Source: an uncultured Oscillospiraceae bacterium (GTDB lineage Bacteria > Bacillota > Clostridia > Oscillospirales > Oscillospiraceae). Taken from it: a stretch of 33,746 bases of DNA. The stretch is taken from contig CANRNU010000025.1 of NCBI GenBank assembly GCA_947632005.1, forward strand, positions 1 through 33,746, written 5' to 3'. A program made the translations under genes and the position numbers. Shown in pieces: positions 14,222 through 21,962 of this stretch (the first letter of the stretch is position 1; every line of letters starts with the position of its first letter). The notes under the pieces were generated by a model. It was not told the origin of the DNA and did no database searches. It saw only the letters and a list, made by a program, of their open reading frames with translations.

Positions 14222-14710
14222 ATGAAAAAGTTCTTTCAGGAATTCAAGGAATTCGCCACCCGTGGCAACGTGGTGGACCTGGCCGTCGGCGTCATCATCG
14301 GCGCCGCCTTCCAGAAGATCGTCACCTCCGCCGTCAACGACCTGGTGATGCCCCTCATCGGCTTCATCACCGGCAACTCCAACTTCAACGACGCCTTCTT
14401 CATCCTCCGGCTGCCGGCGGGAGTGGATGCCGCCCAGGTGACCAGCCTCGCCACCGCCACGGAACTGGGCGTGACCACCTTCAACTACGGCGCGTTCATC
14501 TCCGCGGTCATCGACTTTCTCATCATGGCCTTCGTCATCTTCCTGATGATCAAGGCCCTGAACAAGGCCAGCTCCCTGACCAAGCACAAGACAGAGCCGG
14601 AGACCCCCGCCGAGCCCGCCACCAAAGTCTGCCCCTACTGCCTGAGCGAGATCCCCTACAAGGCCGTGAAGTGCGCCCACTGCGCCAGCGACCTGACGGA
14701 AAACGTCTGA
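14222..14710 (+). CDS. mscL: Large-conductance mechanosensitive channel MscL with C-terminal zinc ribbon
   Basis: 162 residues from the ATG at 14222 (AGAAAGG 9 bases upstream); in-frame upstream Met codons lie in the duplicated leader and are rejected. 'EFKEFATRGNVVDLAVGVIIGAAF' (split over about 6-29) is the MscL N-terminal amphipathic helix and TM1 gate; TM2 spans about 95-120 ('FISAVIDFLIMAFVIFLMIKAL'). The channel opens at near-lytic membrane tension and releases solutes after osmotic downshock. After the cytoplasmic helix and a short acidic/Pro linker, the protein ends in 'CPYCLSEIPYKAVKCAHC' (about 138-155), a C-x2-C...C-x2-C zinc ribbon absent from E. coli MscL (136 residues) but known to me from clostridial homologues. 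Single-gene unit. Confidence 0.97.
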   Translation: MKKFFQEFKEFATRGNVVDLAVGVIIGAAFQKIVTSAVNDLVMPLIGFITGNSNFNDAFFILRLPAGVDAAQVTSLATATELGVTTFNYGAFISAVIDFLIMAFVIFLMIKALNKASSLTKHKTEPETPAEPATKVCPYCLSEIPYKAVKCAHCASDLTENV

Positions 14711-14715
14711 AAGAA

Positions 14716-14752
14716 AAATCAAAACCTCCGGCCTTGCCGGAGGTTTTGATTT
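14716..14752. terminator. Bidirectional terminator mscL / YbaK-type deacylase
   Basis: A perfect stem of about 17 bp (14716-14732 with 14736-14752), GC-rich at the tip and A/T-rich at the base, and a 3-nt loop. It lies between the mscL stop and the convergent stop at 14751, which it overlaps. Confidence 0.9.
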
Positions 14753-15221
14753 ATGTCTTGATCACGTCGGCACAGGCAGCCTCGGTGAACGCGATGAGCT
14801 TTTCCGGGTCCACGGCCATCTGCATCCCCCGCTGTCCGGCGCTGACGTATATCTCGTCGTACAGAAGGGCGGTCTCGTCAAAGACGGTGGGGTATTTCTT
14901 CTTCATCCCCACCGGGGAGCAGCCGCCCCGCACATAGCCGGTCAGGGGCAGCAGCTCCTTCACATGGATCATCTCCACCCGCTTGTCCCCCGCGGCTGCG
15001 GCGCATTTTTTCAGGTCCAGCTCCTGGTCCACCGGGATGCAGAACACCAGGATGCCCCGCCGCTCGCCCCGGGTCACCAGGGTCTTGAAGATCCGTTCCC
15101 GGAGGACTGGGTCGTCCGTCCCGCCGGGCCCCATCTCGTCGTAGTCGTACTGCCTGAGTTCATAGGATATCCCCGCGGCCTCTATGAGCCGCATGGCGTT
15201 GGTCTTGGCCGCGCCGCTCAT
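14751..15221 (-). CDS. ybaK: YbaK/EbsC-type aminoacyl-tRNA deacylase
   Basis: 156 residues from the ATG at 15221, whose ATGA overlaps the proC stop by 4 bp; the open frame continues upstream inside proC but without family sequence. 'KTNAMRLIEAAGISYELRQYD' opens the fold (split here across 6-26), and 'GYVRGGCSPVGMKKKYPTVFDE' (about 95-116) carries the conserved Gly-Gly-x-S/P-G substrate loop; 'VSAGQRGMQMAVDPEKL' closes it. YbaK hydrolyses Cys-tRNA(Pro), a mischarging product of prolyl-tRNA synthetase. Coupling to proC links proline synthesis with proline-decoding quality control, though this may be coincidence. Confidence 0.88.
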   Translation of the reverse strand: MSGAAKTNAMRLIEAAGISYELRQYDYDEMGPGGTDDPVLRERIFKTLVTRGERRGILVFCIPVDQELDLKKCAAAAGDKRVEMIHVKELLPLTGYVRGGCSPVGMKKKYPTVFDETALLYDEIYVSAGQRGMQMAVDPEKLIAFTEAACADVIKT

Positions 15222-16027
15222 TTGGCCATGACCTTCGTCCGCTCCACGGCGTCGATGACCGCATCCGCGGCGGCGGCCCGGAAGGCGGACCGCTCCAGGG
15301 TCAGGACCCCCTGGATGGTGGAGCCGCCGGGGGAGCACACCGCGTCCTTCAGCGCTCCGGGATGCCGGCCGTCCGCCCGGGCCAGGGCCGCCGCACCCTC
15401 CACCGCCGCGGCGGCGTAGGAGAGCGCCTTGGCCCGGGGCATGCCCGCGGCCACTGCCCCGTCAGACAGGGCCTCGATGAACATATAGGTGAACGCCGGG
15501 GTGCACCCACCCAGAACGCTGGCCACATCCATCAGCTGCTCCGGGCACTTGTCCCAAACGCCCGCCCCCGCCATGGCGGCGATGAGCGTCTCGGCCTGGC
15601 CGGGGTCCGTGTCCTTTTCACACCAGGCCACCAGGCCCCTGCCGATCCCCACCGGGGTGTTCGGACACAGGCGGATGACCGGCCAGGGGTGGCCCGCCAG
15701 GGCCTGGATGGCGGCGGTATCCAGCCCCGCGGCCATGGACACCAGCACGAAATCTCCCGCGTCCCGGTGCTCCAGCACCGGAACGATCTCCTCCAGACAC
15801 CCGGCCATGTCCTTGGGCTTGACCCCCAGGAAGATGTATTTCACCGTGGCGGCCAGGGTCTTGGGATCGGCTGCGGTGCAGCCCAGCTCCTGGGCCAGGG
15901 CCGCCGCCTTGTCCGGCGTCCGGTTGGCTACGACCACCTGCTTGGGGGACGTGGCCGTGACCGCCGCCCGGGCCAGGGCGCCTCCCATATTTCCTACACC
16001 GATAAATCCCAAAAGATACATGTGCAT
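15218..16027 (-). CDS. proC: Pyrroline-5-carboxylate reductase
   Basis: 269 residues from the ATG at 16027, 5 bases after AGGAGG; a second ATG two codons later (16021) is the alternative. The Rossmann motif 'GFIGVGNMGGALARA' (about 7-21) binds NAD(P)H; 'VANRTPDKAAAL' (about 33-44), 'FLGVKPKDM' (about 66-74), 'RLCPNTPVGIGRG' (about 120-132) and the C-terminal 'ALKDAVCSPGGSTIQGVLTLER' (split, about 225-247) are the standard ProC blocks. It catalyses the last step of proline synthesis. Length matches the family (260-280). An 8+8-bp palindrome lies 24 bp upstream of the start. Confidence 0.96.
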   Translation of the reverse strand: MHMYLLGFIGVGNMGGALARAAVTATSPKQVVVANRTPDKAAALAQELGCTAADPKTLAATVKYIFLGVKPKDMAGCLEEIVPVLEHRDAGDFVLVSMAAGLDTAAIQALAGHPWPVIRLCPNTPVGIGRGLVAWCEKDTDPGQAETLIAAMAGAGVWDKCPEQLMDVASVLGGCTPAFTYMFIEALSDGAVAAGMPRAKALSYAAAAVEGAAALARADGRHPGALKDAVCSPGGSTIQGVLTLERSAFRAAAADAVIDAVERTKVMAK

Positions 16028-16050
16028 ATAGCCCTCCTCTTGCTGGTGGT

Positions 16051-16068
16051 TGTCCCATTCATGGGACA
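16051..16068. promoter_or_regulatory. Palindrome upstream of proC, candidate operator
   Basis: TGTCCCAT at 16051-16058 and ATGGGACA at 16061-16068 form a perfect inverted repeat with a 2-bp centre, just upstream of the proC ribosome site. It may be an operator or a small RNA hairpin that affects proC translation. Confidence 0.4.
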
Positions 16069-16075
16069 GTCGTGG

Positions 16076-16104
16076 TTGCACAGCGTCTGCAAACGTGATA
16101 CAAT
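16076..16104 (+). promoter_or_regulatory. Promoter-like sequence antisense to the racemase gene
   Basis: TTGCAC (16076-16081), 17-bp spacer, TACAAT (16099-16104), reading rightward into the 3' end of the minus-strand racemase gene (16115-16825). No plus-strand gene starts within 790 bp. Confidence 0.4.
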
Positions 16105-16114
16105 AGCTGTCGCC

Positions 16115-16825
16115 TCACCATGGGTCCGGAACAGCGGTCTGGGCCCCGGCGGCCCGCACCGCCGCAAAGGCCAGGACCCGGGTGGGGTCCAGGTAGTTTT
16201 CCGTGAGCCCCAACTCCCGAAAGGCGATGGGCAGCTCCGTGCAGGCCAGCAGGACCTTTTCCGCGCCCTGTTCCCGCAGGTCCGCCAGGATGTCCCGGAC
16301 GGGAAACCGCTCCAGGGGCACGGCCCGGGCCTTCACGCCCTCGTAAATGAGCCCCATGACCTCCCGCTGCAGCGCCGGTCCGGGATATACGGCCCGGACG
16401 CCGGCGGCGGAAAGGGCGTCCCCGTAGACGCCGCTTTGGACGGTGCCGTCCGTGGCCAGGACCCCGGCGGTCCGGACCCCAGCGGCCCTGAGAACGGACG
16501 CCGTCTCCCGGGCCATGTGCAGCACCGGGATATCCACCGCCCCGGCCACATCGTCATAGAAGTAATGGGCGGTGTTGCAGGGCATGATGAGCATGTCCGC
16601 CCCCGCGGCCTGCAGGCGCTTCGCGCTTTTCACCATCTCCGGCACCGGGTCCGCGCCTTCGTGGAGGATGGCAGCCGTCCGGTCCGGGATGGCGGTGTTC
16701 ACATCCGCGATCACGTGCAGATGCTCCTGGTCCCGGGACGCCTTGGTGAGGGCGATGATCTTCTCCATCAGGTCGCATGTGGCCGCCGGGCCCATGCCCC
16801 CAATGATACCGACCGTCTTCGTCAT
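16115..16825 (-). CDS. Aspartate/glutamate racemase family protein
   Basis: 236 residues, ATG at 16825 after GGGGGTGGGACG. 'VGIIGGMGPAATCDLMEKI' (about 5-23) is the aspartate racemase N-terminus; the two catalytic Cys stand in 'MPCNTAHYFYDD' (about 82-93) and 'LLACTELPIAF' (about 191-201). The enzyme interconverts L- and D-aspartate or another amino acid by a PLP-independent two-base mechanism; related YgeA/RacX proteins use broad substrates. Divergent from murI, another racemase of the same superfamily. It reads toward proC (87-bp gap), so the three minus genes may share a message. Confidence 0.9.
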   Translation of the reverse strand: MTKTVGIIGGMGPAATCDLMEKIIALTKASRDQEHLHVIADVNTAIPDRTAAILHEGADPVPEMVKSAKRLQAAGADMLIMPCNTAHYFYDDVAGAVDIPVLHMARETASVLRAAGVRTAGVLATDGTVQSGVYGDALSAAGVRAVYPGPALQREVMGLIYEGVKARAVPLERFPVRDILADLREQGAEKVLLACTELPIAFRELGLTENYLDPTRVLAFAAVRAAGAQTAVPDPW

Positions 16826-16846
16826 CGTCCCACCCCCTTTGTTCTT

Positions 16847-16875
16847 ATTTTAGGCGAGGCTGCGGTCAACGTCAA
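16847..16875 (-). promoter_or_regulatory. Promoter of aspartate-racemase-like gene
   Basis: Minus strand TTGACG (16870-16875), 17-bp spacer, TAAAAT (16847-16852), in the 74-bp gap to the divergent murI. Confidence 0.7.
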
Positions 16876-16899
16876 GCACAATGTGAAAGGACTTATCTT

Positions 16900-17715
16900 A
16901 TGGACAGTCGTCCCATCGGCATATTCGACTCCGGCCTGGGCGGGCTCACCGCCGTGCGGGCCCTGGTGCAGGCGGCCCCCTGGGAGAACTTTGTGTTCTT
17001 CGGCGACACAAAAAACGCCCCCTACGGGGACCGGACAGCGGAGGACATCCGCGCCCTGTCCCGGCGCAGCGCCCGGTTTTTGCGCCGTCACGGGGTGAAG
17101 GCGCTGCTGGTGGCCTGCAACACCTCCACCACCAACGCCCTGCCCCAACTGGAGCAGGACAACGGGGATGTGCCGGTAATGGGGCCGCTGGAGCCCTCAG
17201 CGGCAGCCGCGGCGGCAGCCAGCCGTACCGGCCGCATCGGCGTCATCGCCACGGCGGCCACCGTCCGAAGCGGCGCCTATGAGCAGGCGGTGCGGCGCAT
17301 ACGGCCTGGCGCCGCCGTCACGGCGGTGGCCTGCCCGCGGCTGGTACCGCTCATCGAGGCCGGCCGTGTGTCGCCGGAGGACCCCGCGCTGCTGGAGGCC
17401 CTGGGGGAGTATCTGCCGCCGCTTGCAGAGGCGGGGGTGGACACCCTGATCCTGGGCTGTACCCATTATCCCCTGGTCCGGACCGCCATCGGCCGCATCA
17501 TGGGACCGGGCACGACTCTCATCGACGCGGGTGCCGCTTCCGTGGGTGCGCTGCTGGAGGCTCTGGAGGCTGCCGATGCGCTGGGAGACAAAAAAACCGC
17601 CGGCACGCGGCAGTTTTACTGCAGCGCCCGGCGGAAGGAATTCGCCGCCAACGGCTCCGCTTTCCTGGGCTGGCCCATGGAGAATGTGACGGAGACCGAC
17701 GCCGGAGAGGATTAG
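16900..17715 (+). CDS. murI: Glutamate racemase
   Basis: 271 residues, ATG at 16900 with AAAGGA upstream. 'IGIFDSGLGGLTAVRAL' (about 7-23), 'FGDTKNAPYGDRT' (about 35-47), catalytic Cys in 'VACNTSTTNALP' (about 71-82) and 'ILGCTHYPLV' (about 185-194). It makes D-glutamate for the second position of the peptidoglycan stem peptide, in the cytoplasm. Length and motifs are canonical. A WYL-domain regulator gene follows 10 bp after the stop and is probably co-transcribed. Confidence 0.97.
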   Translation: MDSRPIGIFDSGLGGLTAVRALVQAAPWENFVFFGDTKNAPYGDRTAEDIRALSRRSARFLRRHGVKALLVACNTSTTNALPQLEQDNGDVPVMGPLEPSAAAAAAASRTGRIGVIATAATVRSGAYEQAVRRIRPGAAVTAVACPRLVPLIEAGRVSPEDPALLEALGEYLPPLAEAGVDTLILGCTHYPLVRTAIGRIMGPGTTLIDAGAASVGALLEALEAADALGDKKTAGTRQFYCSARRKEFAANGSAFLGWPMENVTETDAGED

Positions 17716-17725
17716 GAGGCGCGCC

Positions 17726-18715
17726 ATGGCAAAGTCGGCCAATCAAAAGCTGAAGCTGCTGTATCTGTGCCGGTACCTGCTGCGCCGGTCCGACGAGGAG
17801 CATCCGGTGACGGTGGCCCAGATGATCGAATACCTGGCCCGGCAGGACATCTCCGCCGAGCGCAAGAGCATCTATGACGACATGGAGGCCCTGCGGCTGT
17901 TCGGCCTGGATGTACAGGCCGTCCGGATGGGATCCGCCACAGGCTACTTCATCGGAGAACGGGAATTCCAGCTGCCGGAGCTGAAGCTGCTGGTGGATTC
18001 CGTCCAGTCCTCCCGGTTCATCACCGAGAAGAAGTCGATGGAACTCATCGGCAAGCTGGAGCGCCTGGCCAGCGAACATCAGGCCCGGGAGATGGGCCGG
18101 CAGGTCTATGTCCGGGGCCGGATCAAGGCCATGAACGAGTCCATCTACTACAACGTGGACGAGATACACGCTGCCATCGACGGGGACCGGGCCATCACCT
18201 TCAAATACTTCGACTGGGGCGTAGACAAAAAGCGCGTCTGGCGGCATGGGGGAAAGCGCTACGCCGTGAGTCCCTGGGCGCTGATGTGGGACAGCGAGAA
18301 CTACTATCTCATCGCCTACGACCACGGGGCCGGCCAGATACGCCACTACCGGGTGGACAAGATGAGCGCCATCGCCCAGACGGACGAGCCCCGGCAGGGG
18401 GCGGAGGCGTTCCGGGACCTGGACATGGGCGCCTATTCCAACAGCCACTTCGGGATGTTCTCCGGGGATGTGCAGACCGTGCGGCTCTGCTTTGAAAACG
18501 CCCTGGCCGGACCGGTGGTGGACCAGTTCGGGACGGACGTGAGTCTGGTGCCGCTGGACGAGGCCCATTTTTCCGTCACGGTGACCGCGGCGGTGAACGT
18601 GCAGTTTTTCGGCTGGCTGGCCGGGTTCGGGACCCGGGCAAAGATTCTGGCGCCCGCCTCTGCGGCGGAGGCCATGCGGGACCATGCCCGGGCCCTTGCG
18701 GCCATGTACGATTAG
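17726..18715 (+). CDS. WYL-domain transcriptional regulator
   Basis: 329 residues, ATG at 17726 after TTAGGAGGCGCGCC. The N-terminal winged helix-turn-helix (about 1-75: 'KLLYLCRYLLRR', 'ISAERKSIYDDMEAL') is of the HTH_11/DeoR style. A helical linker contains 'LPELKLLVDSVQSSRFI' (about 90-106). The WYL domain (about 145-225) carries 'YAVSPWALMWDSENYYLIAYD', which aligns with the W-Y-L signature segment, and a WCX-type C-terminal domain ends 'ARALAAMYD'. WYL domains sense nucleic-acid or nucleotide ligands. It lies in the murI operon and converges with the 35-residue peptide gene, overlapping it by 4 bp. Confidence 0.88.
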   Translation: MAKSANQKLKLLYLCRYLLRRSDEEHPVTVAQMIEYLARQDISAERKSIYDDMEALRLFGLDVQAVRMGSATGYFIGEREFQLPELKLLVDSVQSSRFITEKKSMELIGKLERLASEHQAREMGRQVYVRGRIKAMNESIYYNVDEIHAAIDGDRAITFKYFDWGVDKKRVWRHGGKRYAVSPWALMWDSENYYLIAYDHGAGQIRHYRVDKMSAIAQTDEPRQGAEAFRDLDMGAYSNSHFGMFSGDVQTVRLCFENALAGPVVDQFGTDVSLVPLDEAHFSVTVTAAVNVQFFGWLAGFGTRAKILAPASAAEAMRDHARALAAMYD

Positions 18716-18819
18716 AAGACCACCCGGCAGATCAGGTCCATCCAGCCCTCCGCTGTGAAGGCCAGGACCAGCACGCCCCAGAATATCACGTGGTTCAGTA
18801 TGTTCTTTTTCCTTGACAT
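18712..18819 (-). CDS. Small single-pass membrane protein (35 residues)
   Basis: ATG at 18819 with AAGGAAGGTG about 6 bases upstream; 35 residues: a basic head ('MSRKKNILNH') and one hydrophobic helix ('VIFWGVLVLAFTAEGW', about 11-26) ending in 'CRVVF'. The positive-inside arrangement suggests an N-in membrane peptide. It lies alone between the convergent WYL gene and divergent rsmI. Upstream is a TATCAT at about 18852-18857 with a poor -35. No family is recognised; the ribosome site and topology are the evidence that it is real. Confidence 0.5.
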   Translation of the reverse strand: MSRKKNILNHVIFWGVLVLAFTAEGWMDLICRVVF

Positions 18820-18909
18820 GGGATACACCTTCCTTATTCGTTGATGACAGCATGATACCCCACCGGCTGCCCGATAAAACGGACAGCAGGCGAGGCAAAG
18901 GAGATCGTT

Positions 18910-19800
18910 ATGGATAAAATGCAGACGGAGAACGGCTGCGGGGTCCTGTTCATCGTGGCCACGCCCATCGGAAACGCCCGGGACATGTCCCCCCGGGGCA
19001 TGGATATCCTGGAGCGGGCAGATGTGATCGCCGCGGAGGACACCCGCCGGAGCGTGGTGCTCCTCAACAAGCTGGGCATCCGGGCCGGGAAGCTCGCCTC
19101 CAACCACAAGTTTAACGAGCACGGCAAGGCCCGGTACTTCATCGACCTGCTGAAGGCCGGCCAGAGCGTGGCGGTCATCACCGACGCGGGGACCCCCTGC
19201 ATCTCCGACCCGGGCAACGAGCTGATCCGGTGCGCCATCGCCGAGGGCATCCGGATCGTGGGAGTGCCCGGGGCGTGCGCGGCGGTGACGGCCCTGTCCG
19301 TGTCCGGGTTCGACCTGTCCGCCTTCGTGTTCCGGGGCTTCTTTCCCCGGGAGAACGCGGACCGGGGCAGGCTTCTGGACCAGATGCGCCGGGGTGCGGT
19401 GCGCACCTATGTGTTCTATGAATCCCCCAAGCGGGTGATGGACGCGGTGGAGTATTTCCTCCGGGAGGCAGTGCCCTGCCAGATGTGCCTGTGCAACGAC
19501 CTGACAAAGCTGCACGAGACGGCCTTCCGGGGGACCCCGGGGGAGGTCCGGGACCAGCTGCTGGCCAAGGGAGAGTTTGAAAAGGGTGAGTTCTGCCTGG
19601 TGGTGGAGCTCTCAGAGGAATACCTGGCCCCCCGGCAGGAGCACGTGGTCTCCGCCGAGGCCCTGCTGGTGGACGCCATGGTCCGGGAGGCATGCCGGGC
19701 CAAGGACGCCATCAAAAAGGTGCTGGCCGACGAGGCCAACACCTACAGCAAAAATGAGCTCTATGCCGCCAGCCTGCGGCTGAAGGAGCTGTTTGGCTGA
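18910..19800 (+). CDS. rsmI: 16S rRNA (cytidine1402-2'-O)-methyltransferase
   Basis: 296 residues, ATG at 18910 after AAAGGAGATCGTT. 'FIVATPIGNARDMSPRG' (about 16-32), 'AAEDTRRSVVLLNK' (about 43-56), 'ITDAGTPCISDPGNEL' (about 92-107), 'VGVPGACAAVTALSVSG' (about 118-134) and 'FRGFFPRE' (about 141-148) are the tetrapyrrole-methylase-fold RsmI blocks. It methylates the 2'-OH of C1402 in the ribosomal P site, together with RsmH at N4. The C-terminal helical part ('KKVLADEANTYSKNELYAA') is also typical. Single-gene unit followed by a terminator. Confidence 0.96.
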   Translation: MDKMQTENGCGVLFIVATPIGNARDMSPRGMDILERADVIAAEDTRRSVVLLNKLGIRAGKLASNHKFNEHGKARYFIDLLKAGQSVAVITDAGTPCISDPGNELIRCAIAEGIRIVGVPGACAAVTALSVSGFDLSAFVFRGFFPRENADRGRLLDQMRRGAVRTYVFYESPKRVMDAVEYFLREAVPCQMCLCNDLTKLHETAFRGTPGEVRDQLLAKGEFEKGEFCLVVELSEEYLAPRQEHVVSAEALLVDAMVREACRAKDAIKKVLADEANTYSKNELYAASLRLKELFG

Positions 19801-19821
19801 CGCGCCGTTCCGGGCAAAAAA

Positions 19822-19861
19822 CACCATGACCGGAGAGCAGACCGCTCTCCGGTCATCTTTT
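19822..19861. terminator. Bidirectional terminator rsmI / amidotransferase
   Basis: A 13-bp perfect stem (19826-19838 with 19844-19856), 5-nt loop, CTTTTA on the plus side and GGTGTTTTTT on the minus side. It separates convergent transcription units. Confidence 0.88.
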
Positions 19862-19895
19862 AGGCCCCGCCGGGCATATCCGGCGCCGGGGACCG

Positions 19896-20540
19896 TCATA
19901 CCCGGTCTCCGAACCACCGGAATATGTCCCCGCCGTCCGCCGTATCCGGCCTGGCAAAGCGGAAAGCCATCCGCTCCGGATGGAACTGGACCGTCAGGAT
20001 GGGCAGCGAGACATGCTCCGCCCCCTCCACGACGCCGTCCGGGGCCCAGCAGACCGGCCGCAGGTCCCGGCCCATGGTCCCCAGACCCTGGTGGTGGGAG
20101 CTGTTGACCGCCATGTCCGGTCCATAGAGCCGGTGCAGGACGCTCCCGGGCAGGTTCCTCGCCGGATGGACGCTGTCCGTGCGGTCATGGGCCAGGTGGG
20201 CCTCCGCCGTGGGCAGGTCCTGGATGAGCCCGCCGCCGAAGTACACGTTCACCACCTGGTGGCCCCGGCAGATGCCCAGCACCGGCTTTCCCGCCCGGAC
20301 GAAGGCGTCCAGGATCTCCATCTGGACGCCGTCCAGAAACCGGTCGATGTCCCGGGAGCCTCGGTCCTCCTCTCCGAACCGGGCCGGGTCGATATCTCCG
20401 CCCCCGGGCAGCAGCAGCCCGCCGCAGCGGGCGGCTGTCTCCGGGTCCAGGGTCACCAGCGGCCGGATGCCCGCCGCCTCCAGGGCGGCGATATAATTCG
20501 GCACGTTCTTTTCATAGCCTGCGATGGCAGCCGTCTTCAA
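19896..20540 (-). CDS. Class I glutamine amidotransferase-like (peptidase C26, PuuD-type)
   Basis: 214 residues from a TTG start at 20540, preceded by GAGGAGGGTCCCGG; 12 bp after lysA. 'LLLPGGGDIDPARFGEE' (about 47-63) is the PuuD/C26 oxyanion and metal-loop region; nucleophile 'GICRGHQVVNVYFGG' (about 93-107) has the Cys near 95; the His-x-Glu of the triad is 'QFHPERM' (about 190-196). PuuD-type enzymes hydrolyse gamma-glutamyl-GABA; other C26 members handle gamma-glutamyl peptides. Position behind lysA hints at an amino-acid or peptide-recycling role, but the substrate is open. Cytosolic. Confidence 0.87.
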   Translation of the reverse strand: MKTAAIAGYEKNVPNYIAALEAAGIRPLVTLDPETAARCGGLLLPGGGDIDPARFGEEDRGSRDIDRFLDGVQMEILDAFVRAGKPVLGICRGHQVVNVYFGGGLIQDLPTAEAHLAHDRTDSVHPARNLPGSVLHRLYGPDMAVNSSHHQGLGTMGRDLRPVCWAPDGVVEGAEHVSLPILTVQFHPERMAFRFARPDTADGGDIFRWFGDRV

Positions 20541-20552
20541 CCGGGACCCTCC

Positions 20553-21851
20553 TCACAGGTCGAACATGGCCACGTCCCGGAGCGTCTCCCGGCGGACGAT
20601 GAGCCGGCTCTCTCCTCCGCGCAGCGCCGCGATGGGCGGCCGGGGGACCCGGTTATAGTTGGAGGCCATGGAGTAGTTATAGGCCCCGGTGACCAGCACG
20701 GCCACCGTATCCCCGGTATGAGGCTCCTGCAGGGGCACGCCCTCTCCGATGAGGTCGCCGCTCTCGCAGCACCGGCCCGCCAGGGTCACGGCGTGGGTCT
20801 TCTCCTCCGCCGCCCGGTCCGCCACCAGGGCGGTGTACCGGGACCCGTACAGGGCATAGCGGGGATTGTCCCCCATGCCCCCGTCCACCGCCGCATAGCA
20901 GCGCCCGCCGGGGACGGTCTTCACGTTCTGGACCGTGTACAGGGTCACTCCCGCCGCGGCCACGATGCCCCGGCCCGGCTCCATGAGGACAGCCGGGGCG
21001 GGATAGGTATATTCCCCGCACCGCTGCGTCAGTCTCTCTCCGATGGCCGCGATCATCCCGGCACAGTCGGGGACCCCGTCCGCCTCCTCATAGGCCACCG
21101 CAAAGCCGCCGCCAAGATTCAGCACCGGGGCGGTATAGCCGGTCCTCTCCCGGACCTCCGCCAGGAAGGCCGTCAGCACGTCCACCTCCAGCAGGAAGGG
21201 TCCCGGCTCGAAGATCTGGGAACCGATGTGGCAGTGAAAGCCCGCCAGGCAGATGTTTTGAAGGCCCAGGGCCCGCTCTGTCACAGCCAGGGCCTGGCCC
21301 GTGGGGATGGGCACGCCAAACTTCACGTCCACCACGCCGGTGTTCACCGCCGCGAAGGTGTGGGGGTCGATGCCCGGGGTCACCCGCAGAAGCACCTTCT
21401 GCTTCACGCCCAGGGCCCCGGCGATGCGGTCGATGCGCTCCAGCTCCTCCTCTCCGTCGGCGGCGATGAACCCCACGCCGCCGGAGACCGCATAGTGGAT
21501 GTCCTCCTCCGTCTTGGCATTGCCGTGAAAGCAGATGTCCTCCGGGGGAAAGTCCGCTGCCAGGGCGGTGTACAGCTCTCCGGACGACACCACGTCCAGG
21601 CCCATGCCTTCCTCCTGTGCCATCCGGCACAGGGCCTTGCAGCACAGGGCCTTGCTGGCGTAGCAGGGCCGGCTCCCGGCGGGCAGGTGCTCCTTCATCG
21701 CCCGCACATACAGGGCCATCCGCGCCCGGACCATGTCCTCGTCCAGGACATACAGGGGCGTGCCGTATCTCCCCGCCAGCTCCAGGGCGTCCACCCCGGC
21801 TATGGCCAGGTGTCCCGCGGCGTTTACAGTAAGATTTTGTTGGTTCAGCAT
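20553..21851 (-). CDS. lysA: Diaminopimelate decarboxylase
   Basis: 432 residues from the ATG at 21851 (CGAGGAACACC upstream); an in-frame ATG at 21887 lacks a ribosome site. The PLP-binding Lys is in 'CYASKALCCKALCRM' (about 59-73), followed by 'GLDVVSSGEL' (about 80-89), 'CFHGNAK' (about 103), 'GFHCHIGSQIF' (about 206-216), 'LNLGGGFAVAYEE' (about 243-255), 'EPGRGIVAAAG' (about 290-300), 'CCESGDLIGEG' (about 354-364) and 'GAYNYSMASNYNRVPRP' near the end. It converts meso-diaminopimelate to L-lysine. No lysine riboswitch is visible in the short upstream region. First gene of a two-gene unit with the amidotransferase. Confidence 0.97.
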   Translation of the reverse strand: MLNQQNLTVNAAGHLAIAGVDALELAGRYGTPLYVLDEDMVRARMALYVRAMKEHLPAGSRPCYASKALCCKALCRMAQEEGMGLDVVSSGELYTALAADFPPEDICFHGNAKTEEDIHYAVSGGVGFIAADGEEELERIDRIAGALGVKQKVLLRVTPGIDPHTFAAVNTGVVDVKFGVPIPTGQALAVTERALGLQNICLAGFHCHIGSQIFEPGPFLLEVDVLTAFLAEVRERTGYTAPVLNLGGGFAVAYEEADGVPDCAGMIAAIGERLTQRCGEYTYPAPAVLMEPGRGIVAAAGVTLYTVQNVKTVPGGRCYAAVDGGMGDNPRYALYGSRYTALVADRAAEEKTHAVTLAGRCCESGDLIGEGVPLQEPHTGDTVAVLVTGAYNYSMASNYNRVPRPPIAALRGGESRLIVRRETLRDVAMFDL

Positions 21852-21868
21852 GGTGTTCCTCGTTTCTG

Positions 21869-21898
21869 TAGACAAGATATACTTCAAAATGATACAAT
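21869..21898 (+). promoter_or_regulatory. Promoter of formate/nitrite-type channel gene
   Basis: TAGACA (21869-21874), 18-bp spacer, TACAAT (21893-21898); the start codon is 65 bp further on. It lies in the divergent gap to lysA. Confidence 0.6.
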
Positions 21899-21962
21899 GG
21901 AAGTACCAGTCATATTACTACCGCAGGACCTGCAATGCAAGCATTTTCATGGGAGGACCCTT

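Noticed and set aside
21852-21962. Lysine riboswitch before lysA.
   Set aside because: The divergent gap is only about 110 bp and shows none of the long conserved lysine-aptamer elements.
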